This document shows, in pieces, positions 1-8,274 of a stretch of 34,501 nucleotides of DNA (positions are counted from its first letter, which is position 1; each line of letters opens with the position of its first letter). Position numbers and translations under genes: made by a program. Source of the stretch: Chara braunii (lineage: Eukaryota > Streptophyta > Charophyceae > Charales > Characeae); NCBI GenBank assembly GCA_003427395.1, contig BFEA01000650.1:88985-123485 (forward strand). The letters are read 5' to 3'. Under the pieces are notes generated by a model. That model searched no databases, was not told the origin of the DNA, and worked only from the letters and a program-made list of their open reading frames with translations.

Positions 1-20
1 CCCCCCCCCCCCCCCCCCCC
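1..20. repeat. Poly-C run at the window edge
   Basis: Twenty C in a row. It may be a real homopolymer or an assembly-edge artefact; the sequence alone cannot tell. Confidence 0.9.
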
Positions 21-48
21 GAGCGGAATCGAACTCCGCGTTCGGTCC

Positions 49-111
49 CGTTCATTGAGCACGCGTGCATTCCGTTCAGTTTCTGAACGGAAAACCCGCG
101 TTCAATGAACG
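49..111. repeat. Nested inverted repeats upstream of the Gag-like ORF
   Basis: Outer arms CGTTCATTGA (49-58) and TCAATGAACG (102-111) are exact reverse complements. Between them lie the perfect palindrome GCACGCGTGC (59-68) and a hairpin CCGTTCAG-TTT-CTGAACGG (72-90). The first ATG of the ORF (105) lies inside the right outer arm, so in RNA this would be a structured leader. No function is known to me. Confidence 0.7.
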
Positions 112-659
112 CGAAGTTTGACAGCTTGAATCAAGGATGGGTGGCCGCAGTATTAGAACACGCAAAGGAAGTTTCCCCCTTCGTCGCCGATCAACCACCC
201 TCAACCGATTCGGACGCATCTACATCGGGATCCTCTTCTAAGGCAGAAGATATCGTCGATCCAGCTGAGTATCTCCAATTGGACGGGCTGATCGGAGCGA
301 TCCGCCCTGCCAAAGACGAACTCGATTGGGTCAAACGCACATCAGAACCAGAACCACAGTTTCAAACAGGAGAGATCGATGTCCTACAGACACTCAAATA
401 GTTGGACATCCGGGTGCCGGTCCCTGTAGGACACTTGCTGACCATATTCGAAGCTGCAAATGACAAACTCCTGCAGCAATGCCAGAAGAATCAAAAGCGT
501 TTTACCTACCAGCACGTTCGCCGCATGCTGAAGAAAAAGAAAGAAGATGAGAGCGAGACAAGTCCTCCCCCTGCGATCGAATCTAGCGCACCTGAAATGG
601 CGAGAATCGCCGCCATTTCTTACGCCGAGAATTTAACATCTTTCAGGTTCGCCTTGTAG
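105..659 (+). pseudogene. Gag C-terminus / pre-protease linker of the Ty3/gypsy element
   Basis: Two open stretches (105-401 and 402-659) share one frame and are separated only by TAG at 399-401, giving about 184 codons with one stop. The first half is acidic and Ser/Thr/Asp-rich (residues ~30-50). After the stop comes a segment of the form DIRVPVPVGHLL...N-KLLQQC, which resembles the linker before the protease of many gypsy elements, where a hydrophobic 'V-V-LL' strand precedes a region that binds or folds near the protease. A lysine-rich stretch (KKKKED) and a second stop (TAG, 657-659) follow. No CCHC knuckle and no D-S/T-G protease motif are present. The assignment rests on motif style and position upstream of RT; read-through of TAG is possible but the rest of the element is broken. 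Confidence 0.45.
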
Positions 660-2207
660 CCGTTAAAGATTGTCTTGTTTGAGCTATGTTTTTTGTCAAT
701 CTACTTAGAACGACTTATAATCCTATAACATGCTCTTTGCTGGAAAATATTTTCTTGCACATTTTGAGAATCGTTAGACTTTTTGCCTGTTTTTTTGCCT
801 CCTTTCTTCGGAAACAGTTAAAAACGCTCTCTTTTATATGTCAAAAATAACAGTTTGACTTTTACTTTTTCATTTTATAAAAAATGTTAGGTTTTGTGCT
901 TTTGTTAGATTTTCACGAATTCGGTTTTCACAGTCGTTCACGAGCTTCGCACGTATGCCCTCCGCTCAGCACAGAAACATCAGCGAGACACTCTTTTTAA
1001 AGAAGTAACAATTGTGGATATTTATTTCACAGTGATTCAGGTAATTTTCCAAAGATTTGTCCCTTAGACGTTTCTAAGAGCTCGGTTTAAAGTAGCAATT
1101 TCTAGTACTTCTTGGCACGTTCTTGCGGGTTAGAAATGGTATCACCATTCGCATTTTTCTCTCGTCTTTGTGCGTCACATTTTATAGAACTATGAACGGA
1201 ATGAAGAATTTTGAAGCTGAGATGGTTTTTTGCGTTCCAATTTATAGGACTATAAATACGCAAATGTCAAGATGTCTAGCTTCGGTACAAGGGCGCGTAT
1301 TTTCGGAGTGCTTCTTTGTTTTCTTTTTTCTCGCATGTTTGTGCGTGACAGTTTATAAAACTATGAACAAAATGGAGAATTCCGAAACTCACATGATTTT
1401 TTGCTTTCGAATTTATAGGACTAGAAATACGCAAATGTCAAGATGTCTGGCTTCGGTACAAGGGCGCACATTTTCGGAGTGCCTCTTTGTTTTCTTTTTT
1501 CTAGCATGTTTGTGCGTCACGGTTTATAGAACTATAAACCGAATGGAGAATTTCGAAGGTGACATGGTTTTTTGCTTTTCAATTTATAGGACTATAAATA
1601 CGCAAATGTCAAGATGTCTGGCTTCGGTACAAGGGCGCACATTTTCAGAGTGCTTCTTTGTTTTTTTTTTTTCTAGTGTGTCTTTGCCGCTTGCTTTATA
1701 GAACTGCAAACGGAATTCGGGATGCCTGAACTGCATCTGTTTCCTGCTTCTTTAATGAAAGGACTCCCAAGGTGCATATGCCAAAACGTCCTGCTTTCGT
1801 ACAATGCAACATATTTTTGAGTGGCTGCTATCCTGCCTGGGTTTTCTTAACTTTTCTCTAAGTTTGTAAGTGGTATTTAGTGTTGTGGAATGAAGTGTCA
1901 TATTTGCGCGGTTTCAGCAGAGCAAAGAATTCATTTCTCGACTACAACCGGTTTTTGGGATCACTTGATGACATGCTTTTGTATGTGATAGAAATAAGGC
2001 TCCGTGGACAAGTTTTCGTCTCACTAATCACCTTCTCTTAACAGGAGCCTTGATTTGGTATGTTTTCCATCACTAGGTGCGGCATACAATGTGTAAAAGT
2101 AGCACCAGCGGAGTGAAAATTAGTGGAAAATTTTTGGTTTTCTCCGGTCTATAAAGATTGTTTGGTTTTCTACGTTTGTTTGGTTTTCACGAATACTATG
2201 TTACACG
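660..2207. other. AT-rich block replacing protease and the N-terminal half of RT
   Basis: About 1.55 kb between the Gag-like ORF and the RT core has no protease motif and no RT fingers. It is clearly more AT-rich than both neighbours and holds the 171-bp repeats described separately. The open frame at 1123-1701 exists because the repeat period is a multiple of three, not because it shows a known protein. It is either an insertion with loss of coding DNA or a recombined segment. Confidence 0.6.
1150..1830. repeat. 171-bp tandem repeat, three units plus a diverged fourth
   Basis: The marker TTTATA-RAACTAT recurs at 1181, 1352, 1523 and 1695, and GTCAAGATGTCT-GCTTCGG at about 1266, 1437 and 1608: spacing 171, 171 and ~172. 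Each unit carries two related TTTATAG-ACTATRAA motifs about 55 bp apart. The fourth unit is diverged. Period 171 keeps one frame open (57 codons per unit with a hydrophobic FFFLACLCVTVY segment), but I see no reason to call it a gene. Confidence 0.85.
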
Positions 2208-3197
2208 TTGCAACGCGCGATGAACATGGCCTTCCAAAACTTCGTGCGAAAAACGCGGCTGGCGCAGAGCATAATCAATTACTGTGTGATTGTGTATATG
2301 GATGATATCCTTGTATTTTCCAATTCCTATGAGGGACCCGTGCAACACATCGAATGGACATTGCACACACTAAAGGACGCAGGATTCAAAGTGGCGGTTG
2401 AAAAGTGTCAGTTTTTCCTCACTGAGATCTCCTTCCTCGGCCACGTGGTTACAGGCCAAGGATTGGAGTTGGAGCCCCAGAAAGTGACAGCCGTAAAGGA
2501 CGCGCTAGTGCCGACGTCCGTAACACAGGTCCGTGCCTTTTTGGGTTTGGCATCGTACTATCGAAGGTTCATCAAGGGGTATGCAGCGATCGCAGGACCA
2601 CTCACGAATCTACTGAAAAAGGATCAGCTGTTGATCTGGACCCGACAATGCGATCGGTCTTTCGGAGAACTCAAGGCGAGCTTGATTTAGGCTCCAGTCC
2701 TCATAAGACTGGACCCGGAAAAGCCATTTGTTCTCAACACAGATTGACAGTCGGAGGCGGTTTCAGCGATCTTGGCCCAGGTGGGATCAGACGGCCTCGA
2801 ACACGTGGTGGAGTACGCATCCAAGACTGTGCCGTCCTGTAAACACAACTACGTGGCCCCGACGGGGGAATGCTACGCGACCTTGTGGGGGATCAGTCAT
2901 TTNCNAGCGTACTTATATGGNCGAAGGTTTACGCTGGTAANCGATCACGAACCACTACTGGCATTGAAGAAGTCCAAGGATNACTAGGGGATGATCGGGT
3001 GATGGGCCACCACGCTGCAGAGCATGGACTTTGACATCCGTCATCGGCAACACGAGAAATAGGGCAACGCAGACGGGCTGACACGACTCCACCGTNCCGA
3101 NAAGGTACCGAGGAGTGAGGAAGTGACCCCCTGGCACGACCCGGAGCCAAAGAACGAGCCTCGNTACGGACAAGTGGAGATCATGCCGAAGGGTTAA
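2208..3197 (+). pseudogene. Reverse transcriptase core and RNase H, Ty3/gypsy type, broken
   Basis: The open stretch 2208-2690 carries the RT catalytic core: N-x-F-x(n)-C-V-I-V-Y-M-D-D-I-L with the YMDD box at residues 30-33, then FLGH-V, and FLGLASYYRRFI, the hallmark of gypsy RT thumb/connection. The same frame continues as RNase H to about 3110: LNTD (first Asp), TGECYATLW (Glu), DHEPLLAL (Asp) and NADGLTRL (last Asp region). In-frame stops stand at 2688, 2745, 2985, 3000, 3060 and 3195. The RT fingers and the first catalytic Asp are missing because the sequence upstream of 2208 is unrelated AT-rich DNA. The product would copy the element's RNA to DNA and degrade the RNA strand in hybrids; this copy cannot make it. 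A few N bases fall in RNase H. Confidence 0.88.
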
Positions 3198-3869
3198 GTG
3201 GACACGTGTACCCAACCCTGTCTCTCCCTCCCTGTCCGGTTTTTGTTGCTTGGAACGATGGAAACTCCCCCTGACTCGATCTCTCCCACCTCTTCTGCTC
3301 CCCTCGCCCATTCAGACTTTCTTGCCACTCTCCAGGACAAATTCTGTTATTTTTGCACGTGTATTTCCCGAGTTTATGNGGTAGATTGTTACCCCTTCGA
3401 GTCTGGATTTACTGATTGGGTGGAATGCGCCACGTGCGTCAATCGTGCACATGGCGCGTGCNTTCGATATAGAACAGGTAGTAAGGAATGGAGATGCCCC
3501 CTGTGTAGAANGGACAAACTCCCTACAGAGGTTCGATTCGAGGCTGCCCGAACGGACGGCCCTAAGTGCGATGAGAAATATCGACGAGCGGAGGTATGGA
3601 CGGATAAANTCTTATTAGGTAAANTAGTCTGCCTTCCGTTGGATCATCTCACTAAGCACGACAGGCGTCAGGCTACCGAGAGGTCCCAAGATTATCGATG
3701 GATCAACGACCATTTAGAGAAGNGTNAAACGGACNGATNGGGACTATGGTTGACGGTTCCCCACCCTTTTCAGAGATATGACTGGACTATGTCCGCGCAC
3801 GAGGAACAGGCCGCTCATTTCGCAATACATGTCACTGAGGCAACTATCGACTGGATGGTTCTGGTCTAA
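3198..3869 (+). pseudogene. PHD-type zinc finger joined to the integrase N-terminal domain
   Basis: This continues the RT/RNase H frame after the stop at 3195. Residues 50-103 (3345-3506) fit C4HC3: C50-x2-C53, then C77-x2-C80-x4-H85-x2-C88, then C100-x2-C103, with the aromatic W99-equivalent (K-E-W-R-C-P-L-C) two residues before the last Cys pair, as in PHD fingers that read histone H3 tails. Further on, H201 to H211 (SAHEEQAAHFAIH) supply the histidines of the HHCC zinc domain that starts retroviral-type integrases. The frame ends at 3869, but the matching W-x(n)-C-x2-C half is in the +1 frame from 3778, so a frameshift near 3840 splits the domain. A chromatin-reading finger here could guide integration; that is inference. 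Several N bases lie inside. Confidence 0.68.
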
Positions 3870-4965
3870 TATCCGGGACGATGTGAAGCACGTGGTTGCT
3901 AACTGCCTAGTCTGTGCGGCCGACCGCGCGCCCCTTCGTGGGCCAAATACAATAGTTCCGACAGAGGTAGAACGGCCATTTCAGCGGGTCAGTATGGATA
4001 CAACTGATATTGATGTGCCACCTGGCCCCAACCGCTGTGAATATTCCATCCTCTTGGTGTTGATCAACCATTTCTCGAAATATATTGAAGTCTATCCGTG
4101 TAAAACCCTTAAGGCATCAGAGATAGCCACATACATCGATCGATTCCTCAATACCCATCTAGATACAGAGGAGATTCTAACTGATAATGGATCTGAATTC
4201 AAGGGTGAGGTAGAGGAATTACTAATGCGCTGTGGCGTTACTCTCCGACACACCGCTCCCCACGTTTCNCAGTCGAATGGACTNGCAGAGAACGNGAATN
4301 GCATGATTAAGACAGATCTNCGTAAGAACTTAGCGGCTCGTGACACACGTCCGTGGCCCGAGATTGTCTATCAGATCGTCGGAATCCACCGATTAACCCC
4401 TCATGAGTCCACAGGGTTCACCCCCTTTCAGCTTCGAACCAATAGCCTCCCATGTGTCGATAATCGGGGTACCGCAGAAATTGCTAACAAAGGGGGTTGG
4501 TACATGCGTGCGGCCCTTAAGGCCAAAGCCAAGCGGTATGCAGATTTAATGGAAAGGGCCGTCCCTAAGCAGGCCCGGAAAAGACAAAAAATGACCGAGC
4601 TGGCCCACGGTAGACATGTCCGAAGCTACGAGGCCTGGAATGGGAATGCGGGCCCACAACACCAACATAAGCTAGGGGATTTGGTGCAGGTACGCAAATG
4701 TGCACGCGACCGGAAACTCGCTCCCAAATTCTCTGGCTGCTTTCGTGTCGTAGAGCTTGGTCCCAACGGAGCCAGCACGGTGCTCATCACGCCCGAAGCC
4801 AGCGGCAGCCATAGCTCCCTTCCCATTGTCCGTCACACCTCCTACCCTCGCCCCCTTCCTCCTTCTAAGAACCTACCTCCTTCTTCTTCTTCTTCCTCCA
4901 ACATGGACGAGGAACTCGCTTCCTTTCCGCCATCTGTCTCTACCTCCCCCTCAACTTCGCCATGA
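3778..4965 (+). pseudogene. Integrase core and C-terminal domain, Ty3/gypsy type
   Basis: The integrase joins element cDNA to host DNA. Residues ~28-46 give the second half of the zinc domain (WFWSNIRDDV...C43-x2-C46). The RNase H-like core shows D74 (SMDTTD), D136 (LTDNGSEF) and E171 (QSNG-AEN-N), so all three catalytic acids are present with D-x34-E spacing. The C-terminal part has GDLVQV...K-SG-FRVVELGPNG, resembling the SH3-like/GPY-F module. The tail is Pro/Ser-rich and ends at TGA 4963-4965. The true N-terminus is upstream in the other frame (frameshift near 3840), so the ATG at 3778 is not the natural start. N bases at 4269, 4285, 4296, 4300 and 4320 hit the E motif region. Of all parts of this element the core is best preserved. 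Confidence 0.88.
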
Positions 4966-5036
4966 GTTTTATGATCGAGCCGGCCCTTCATCCTCATCTT
5001 CTTCAACCTCGAGCCTTGTTGCAATTTCGCTAAGTC

Positions 5037-5447
5037 ATGCATCCTTGTCTCATTCCTGACCTTCTCCCGTATGCGCAGCTCTTCAACGACGGGGCTTGGT
5101 GCGCCGCCATGAAGATAACTATATCAACCGATCGAGGCTCGGTAGTCATCTTGGCAGAGGCATCGGGGTTCCGTTGTTTCTCGCGGCCTACTCAGAGCAA
5201 TGTAACGGTAATCGTGGCCTTCAGCGACGATCTGTGTACCATCAGCACACAGCGGCGCGACGCGGTGGTGACCAAACTTTATAAGTGGGGACAGGAATTG
5301 GCGACCGATTGGTGGCAGCGATTGGCCCAGCCAGGGCGACAAGTAGTGGGGACTGACTGTATTGATACCTTCTCCCTCCGAACCAGCGCCACTGAACGCC
5401 CCTCTCGCCCTCTTCCTCATCTCCACCCCTACCCCGAGCGCCAATGA
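5037..5447 (+). CDS. Accessory ORF after integrase, unknown function (136 codons)
   Basis: The ORF starts 71 bp after the integrase stop. I do not recognise the product. Its middle looks like a globular domain (residues ~15-95: a run of beta-like segments KITISTDRGSVVILAEAS and NVTVIVAFSDDLCTIST, then an alpha-like K-LYKWGQELATDWWQRL). The end is Pro/Arg-rich. Its stop TGA (5445-5447) overlaps the ATG of the next ORF (5444-5446) as ATGA. Position after pol suggests an accessory product of the retrotransposon; an env-like role is not supported because no signal peptide or membrane segment is visible. Confidence 0.4.
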   Translation: MHPCLIPDLLPYAQLFNDGAWCAAMKITISTDRGSVVILAEASGFRCFSRPTQSNVTVIVAFSDDLCTISTQRRDAVVTKLYKWGQELATDWWQRLAQPGRQVVGTDCIDTFSLRTSATERPSRPLPHLHPYPERQ

Positions 5448-6391
5448 ATCGTTTCTCCACCTTCTCTCTCCCCTCTGACCTTCCGGTCATCTGCCCATCT
5501 AGGGCCGACCCCCTCCTCACTTTGGAAATCCGTCACTCCTCCATCCTTCCATTCTGTTCAGCTTATGTCCGCAAGTGGGCCGAGTTCGCCACAGTTAGTG
5601 TGTGTATGCTCACGGTGAGGTGCCACTGGTCACGATATTATAGTAATCGGGAGTTAGAACACACTCACGAGATCTCGCGAGTGCTGGCGCAACTGTGGCC
5701 GAACGAGTCGACCACCGACGATACATTGGAAGGATTGTTGTGCGGAGAGATCGCTAAGGGAGGACGCGCAACAGTCGCCTACGAACTCCTGATGTTCTTA
5801 TCTCAACTTGTCGACGATCTGCCAACGAACATCATCTCCTACAATCCGAGCGATCCGAAGCAGGCTGAACCTGAGACCCTGGAAAGGAAGTTGACGCCAA
5901 CCGTAATCTGGGCGAACTGTACGGAGGATTACGGGCAGTATCTGAGCGATCACGATCCTACAGCTTGGTGTTACCTGGACATGGACGAGCTTGCACCGGA
6001 CAACTCCAACTTCAACGAGTTTTGGCAGGCACATCGAGAGAACGGGGAGTTGCCATCAGACGACGACCCGGGTCGCATAGCCATCACCGGACTATCGGAG
6101 GAAGAGGAACCAGAAGCATGGTCGACGTCAAAGGAAGAAGGAGAGGCATCGGCGTCCGAGCCCCGAGAAGCCTCATCAGCACGAGCACCGCCCTTCGCTC
6201 GTGGAGGATCCGCCTTGAATCCCGCCGTCCCTTTAGACGCCNCTAGTCGGCACGATGGCGCAGCAACCTCCCGCCGGCGTCGCCGCTCTCGCTCACCATC
6301 TCCTTCCGCTTCCNCCCCCTCCGCGCTTCGTCCCNGTCCTCCTCCTGGCCCGGACGTACCGTCCTCGTCCNGTCTTCCGCCACCCCCTTGA
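5444..6391 (+). CDS. Accessory ORF 2 after integrase, unknown function (315 codons)
   Basis: It begins in a 4-bp ATGA overlap with the previous ORF. The first ~200 residues look folded and acidic (for example YVRKWAEFATVSVC, LEGLLCGEI, VAYELLMFLSQLVDDL, DPTAWCYLDMDEL). Residues ~205-245 are Glu/Ser-rich, ~285-295 hold an Arg run with SRSPSPS, and the end is proline-rich. This order, a globular head then an acidic and an Arg/Ser disordered tail, recalls nucleic-acid binding or Gag-like accessory proteins, but there is no knuckle or known motif. N bases affect the last third. The length without stops in GC-rich DNA is moderate evidence for coding. Confidence 0.45.
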   Translation: MNRFSTFSLPSDLPVICPSRADPLLTLEIRHSSILPFCSAYVRKWAEFATVSVCMLTVRCHWSRYYSNRELEHTHEISRVLAQLWPNESTTDDTLEGLLCGEIAKGGRATVAYELLMFLSQLVDDLPTNIISYNPSDPKQAEPETLERKLTPTVIWANCTEDYGQYLSDHDPTAWCYLDMDELAPDNSNFNEFWQAHRENGELPSDDDPGRIAITGLSEEEEPEAWSTSKEEGEASASEPREASSARAPPFARGGSALNPAVPLDAXSRHDGAATSRRRRRSRSPSPSASXPSALRPXPPPGPDVPSSSXLPPPP

Positions 6392-6968
6392 TTACCTCCG
6401 CTTCCNTCCCCTCNCCCANCTTGAATTCCCCCTGGACTATNGCGTCTTTGCCAGCCGTCTCTTCTGCCATCACTTCGCCGCCCGACTCCGTTGCACGGTG
6501 TTCCCCCATCATTCCCCCTCCTTCCCTCTCAATATCCGCCTCTTTAGTGTCGCCTGGACATGGTTCAACCACATGGAGTTGTACTGTATCATTTCCGACA
6601 CCTTTCCCTCCATGGAGGACTTTGAGTCCCTAAGGGATAATGTCCTCCGCACCATCCCCTCCTTATATCCCGATTATCTACTATCCTTATCGCGACCCAA
6701 TCATCGATTCCCCCACGTACACCGGATCGTACATTTTGTTGATCTCGGTAATGAGGCCGAGGATTACTTTCCTCCGCTCCCTTCTGAATGCCCCGACCCC
6801 TCCATCATCCTCTCCTTGTCGATTACCGGCGGGCGGACTTCCAATGAGGAGGCAGGGGTGCAGAGCACACGCACGATGATGGCGTCACGTGGACGATCTC
6901 AGGTGGTTAAAAGGATAAGGGAATTCCAGCAGCTCGAGACAGCAGACTCGCGAAGATATTGCAATTGA
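6255..6968 (+). CDS. Accessory ORF 3, unknown function (up to 237 codons)
   Basis: It overlaps the end of the preceding ORF in another frame. The first ~80 codons mirror the Pro/Arg tail of that ORF and may not be translated. Residues ~105-205 look more protein-like: SVAWTWFNHMELYCIISDTFPSMEDF and then LRTIPSLYPDYLLSL with HRIVHFVDLGNEAEDYF. The real start may be near 6573 (ATG in HMELYC). Product not recognised. A short further ORF (6982-7248) follows and could be its broken continuation. Confidence 0.33.
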   Translation: MAQQPPAGVAALAHHLLPLXPPPRFVXVLLLARTYRPRXVFRHPLDYLRFXPLXXLEFPLDYXVFASRLFCHHFAARLRCTVFPHHSPSFPLNIRLFSVAWTWFNHMELYCIISDTFPSMEDFESLRDNVLRTIPSLYPDYLLSLSRPNHRFPHVHRIVHFVDLGNEAEDYFPPLPSECPDPSIILSLSITGGRTSNEEAGVQSTRTMMASRGRSQVVKRIREFQQLETADSRRYCN

Positions 6969-6981
6969 CGTTGGCGTCAAC

Positions 6982-7248
6982 ATGAACTCTGGCTCCGCTA
7001 TCTGCGCCGATACAAACACTTTCTCTCCTGATACGCTTGGTTCCTCATTCATCCTCTCTTCTCCCTCCCTCCGCTATGGCATGCAATCAGGAGATCGCAT
7101 AATGTTGGAACCCCCTGTGCGTCACATATGTGACGAACCAGCTTTCAAACCTGCGCCATCTTTCGGACCCCTTCTCTCCCCCGTAATTTCTCTGCGCCTT
7201 GTTCGGCCCCTGAGAACCCCCCCCCTCCCCTTGTTTTTATTCGATTAA
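6982..7248 (+). CDS. Small ORF at the end of the accessory cluster, doubtful
   Basis: It has 88 codons, begins 13 bp after the stop of the previous ORF and is rich in Ser, Pro and Leu. It has no recognisable domain, membrane segment or repeat. It may be a broken continuation of the accessory ORF or chance. Confidence 0.2.
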   Translation: MNSGSAICADTNTFSPDTLGSSFILSSPSLRYGMQSGDRIMLEPPVRHICDEPAFKPAPSFGPLLSPVISLRLVRPLRTPPLPLFLFD

Positions 7249-7914
7249 AAGTACCTCGTTGAAATCTGTTAATTCTTTTTAAATCGAAAATGAATGGGAA
7301 TTTTGCGCGCCTTAGTGAGCACGCTCGGAATTAGGCTCGACAGTTAGGAATTCCGGAATTAACGGAACACCGCGCGACCTTTCGCGCGCGAACATTCTCG
7401 GCCTCGACTTGGAAAACTCTGGGAATTCTTATAGGAATATGGATGGACGGAGGATTCTTTCCCGCGCCTGCTTTGCGCGTGGATATGGTACTTTCAACTT
7501 TTGAATTAGCATAGGATTAGGGAAAACTTCAACTGTTTCGATGCCCATTCTCCTTTTGCCAACCAGCGTTATGCAAGCAAGCTCCCTCCTCCTTCCTCCC
7601 TACGCCCCTCTCAACGCCTCCCTTCGCGCGCACATGCTTCCTCGCTCCTTCCCCCTGTAACTGCTTTTCGCTATCCTTCGCACTCCTCTTCTTCCCGCTC
7701 TAACATCCGCGCTCGAAAACCCAGTCGATCCTCTCTCCCCATCTAGCCAAGGAGAAGTGTCGTGTAAGTTCTTACTGCGCGGCGATTCTGATTGGTGGAA
7801 ATCGAGTTGAGGAGGATCAACATGGCTTTCGACGGGCAATTACTCTCAAGTCCTCCTTTACCCTCCTCTACCTCACTCTTCGTCTTTCCCCGCGTCTCTC
7901 TCCCTTCTTGCAAC

Positions 7915-7920
7915 TATAAA
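7915..7920 (+). promoter_or_regulatory. TATA box in LTR-like tail
   Basis: TATAAA within CTATAAATTCC. The same 11-mer occurs at 33727-33737 in another LTR-like stretch, which supports a shared core-promoter design. Confidence 0.45.
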
Positions 7921-8077
7921 TTCCAACAGCGCACCCGCAAATCTCTCTCTCAACTCCTCGACCATCTTCCGGGAAGCAGTGGCTAGATGATGTGTGTATA
8001 GTGCGAGTCGGACAGTCCTGACGAGCCGACTGTAGATTGGCTGGCTGTGCGCTAGATCGCCACGACGGACTGTTGGA

Positions 8078-8082
8078 TCCGG
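8078..8082. other. Left candidate target-site duplication (TCCGG)
   Basis: The five bases just before the TG of LTR1. They match TCGGG at 31782-31786, just after the CA of LTR2, at four of five positions. Ty3-type and many other LTR elements make 4-6 bp duplications. One mismatch is compatible with age but could be chance. Confidence 0.4.
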
Positions 8083-8274
8083 TGTCGGACCAAATACCCT
8101 TACAAGGGTATTTGGCCATGCTTTTGCATTCGACACGGTGACGACATCGGCTACCATGATGGAGTCAGTCTGGAATGGAAAGGGTGTGCACTCTTGAGCG
8201 TGACACTCGAAACGAATTCCTCGGCCATTGAGGTCGGGGACAAAACGGTGAGAAAATTTCGAGAGTGTGCGCAT
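8083..8274 (-). CDS. Short antisense ORF at the LTR1 start, unknown
   Basis: From ATG (8274) it reads MRTLSKFSHRFVPDLNGRG and on to the LTR edge (64 codons), then runs out of the element into the flank until 7873. In LTR2 the same 64 codons are open (21280 to 21089). Five base differences between copies are visible in this stretch: three synonymous, two not (Glu/Ala and Asp/Gly). No motif is recognised. It may be the end of a larger captured gene or of an older transposon, or simply an open frame. Confidence 0.25.
8090..8115. repeat. Terminal hairpin near the LTR1 start
   Basis: CCAAATACCCTT-AC-AAGGGTATTTGG is a perfect 12-bp inverted repeat with a 2-base centre, 7 bp inside the TG end. The same hairpin, unchanged, lies at 21096-21121 in LTR2. 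Confidence 0.85.

Larger units (their letters stand above)
49..8082 (+). mobile_element. Decayed Ty3/gypsy-type LTR retrotransposon (partial)
   Basis: Gag-like, RT, RNase H and integrase pieces occur in Ty3/gypsy order (RT-RH-IN) on one strand. The element is dead: in-frame stops at 399, 2688, 2745, 2985, 3000, 3060 and 3195, a frameshift near 3840, and an AT-rich block replacing protease and the N-terminal half of RT. The 5' end is outside or at the window edge, so no 5' LTR or PBS can be shown. Accessory ORFs follow pol, and a GC-rich LTR-like tail reaches the giant element at 8083. The outer limits given are approximate. Confidence 0.7.
7249..8082 (+). other. GC-rich, LTR-like tail of the Ty3/gypsy element
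   Basis: No protein domain is visible. A purine-rich stretch (GAAAATGAATGGGAA, ~7285-7299) could be a polypurine tract. A TATA box stands at 7915-7920 inside CTATAAATTCC, downstream of a pyrimidine-rich region. The pattern TAGGAATTCCGGAATTA...CCGCGCGACCTTT near 7343-7384 recurs in looser form near 33371-33418, so the two regions may be distant relatives of one LTR family. The tail ends where the giant element begins. Without a 5' copy in the window the LTR cannot be proven. Confidence 0.4.

Noticed and set aside
1123-1701. 192-codon membrane-like protein
   Set aside because: The open frame is a by-product of a 171-bp tandem repeat whose period is a multiple of three; the DNA is AT-rich and no domain is recognised.
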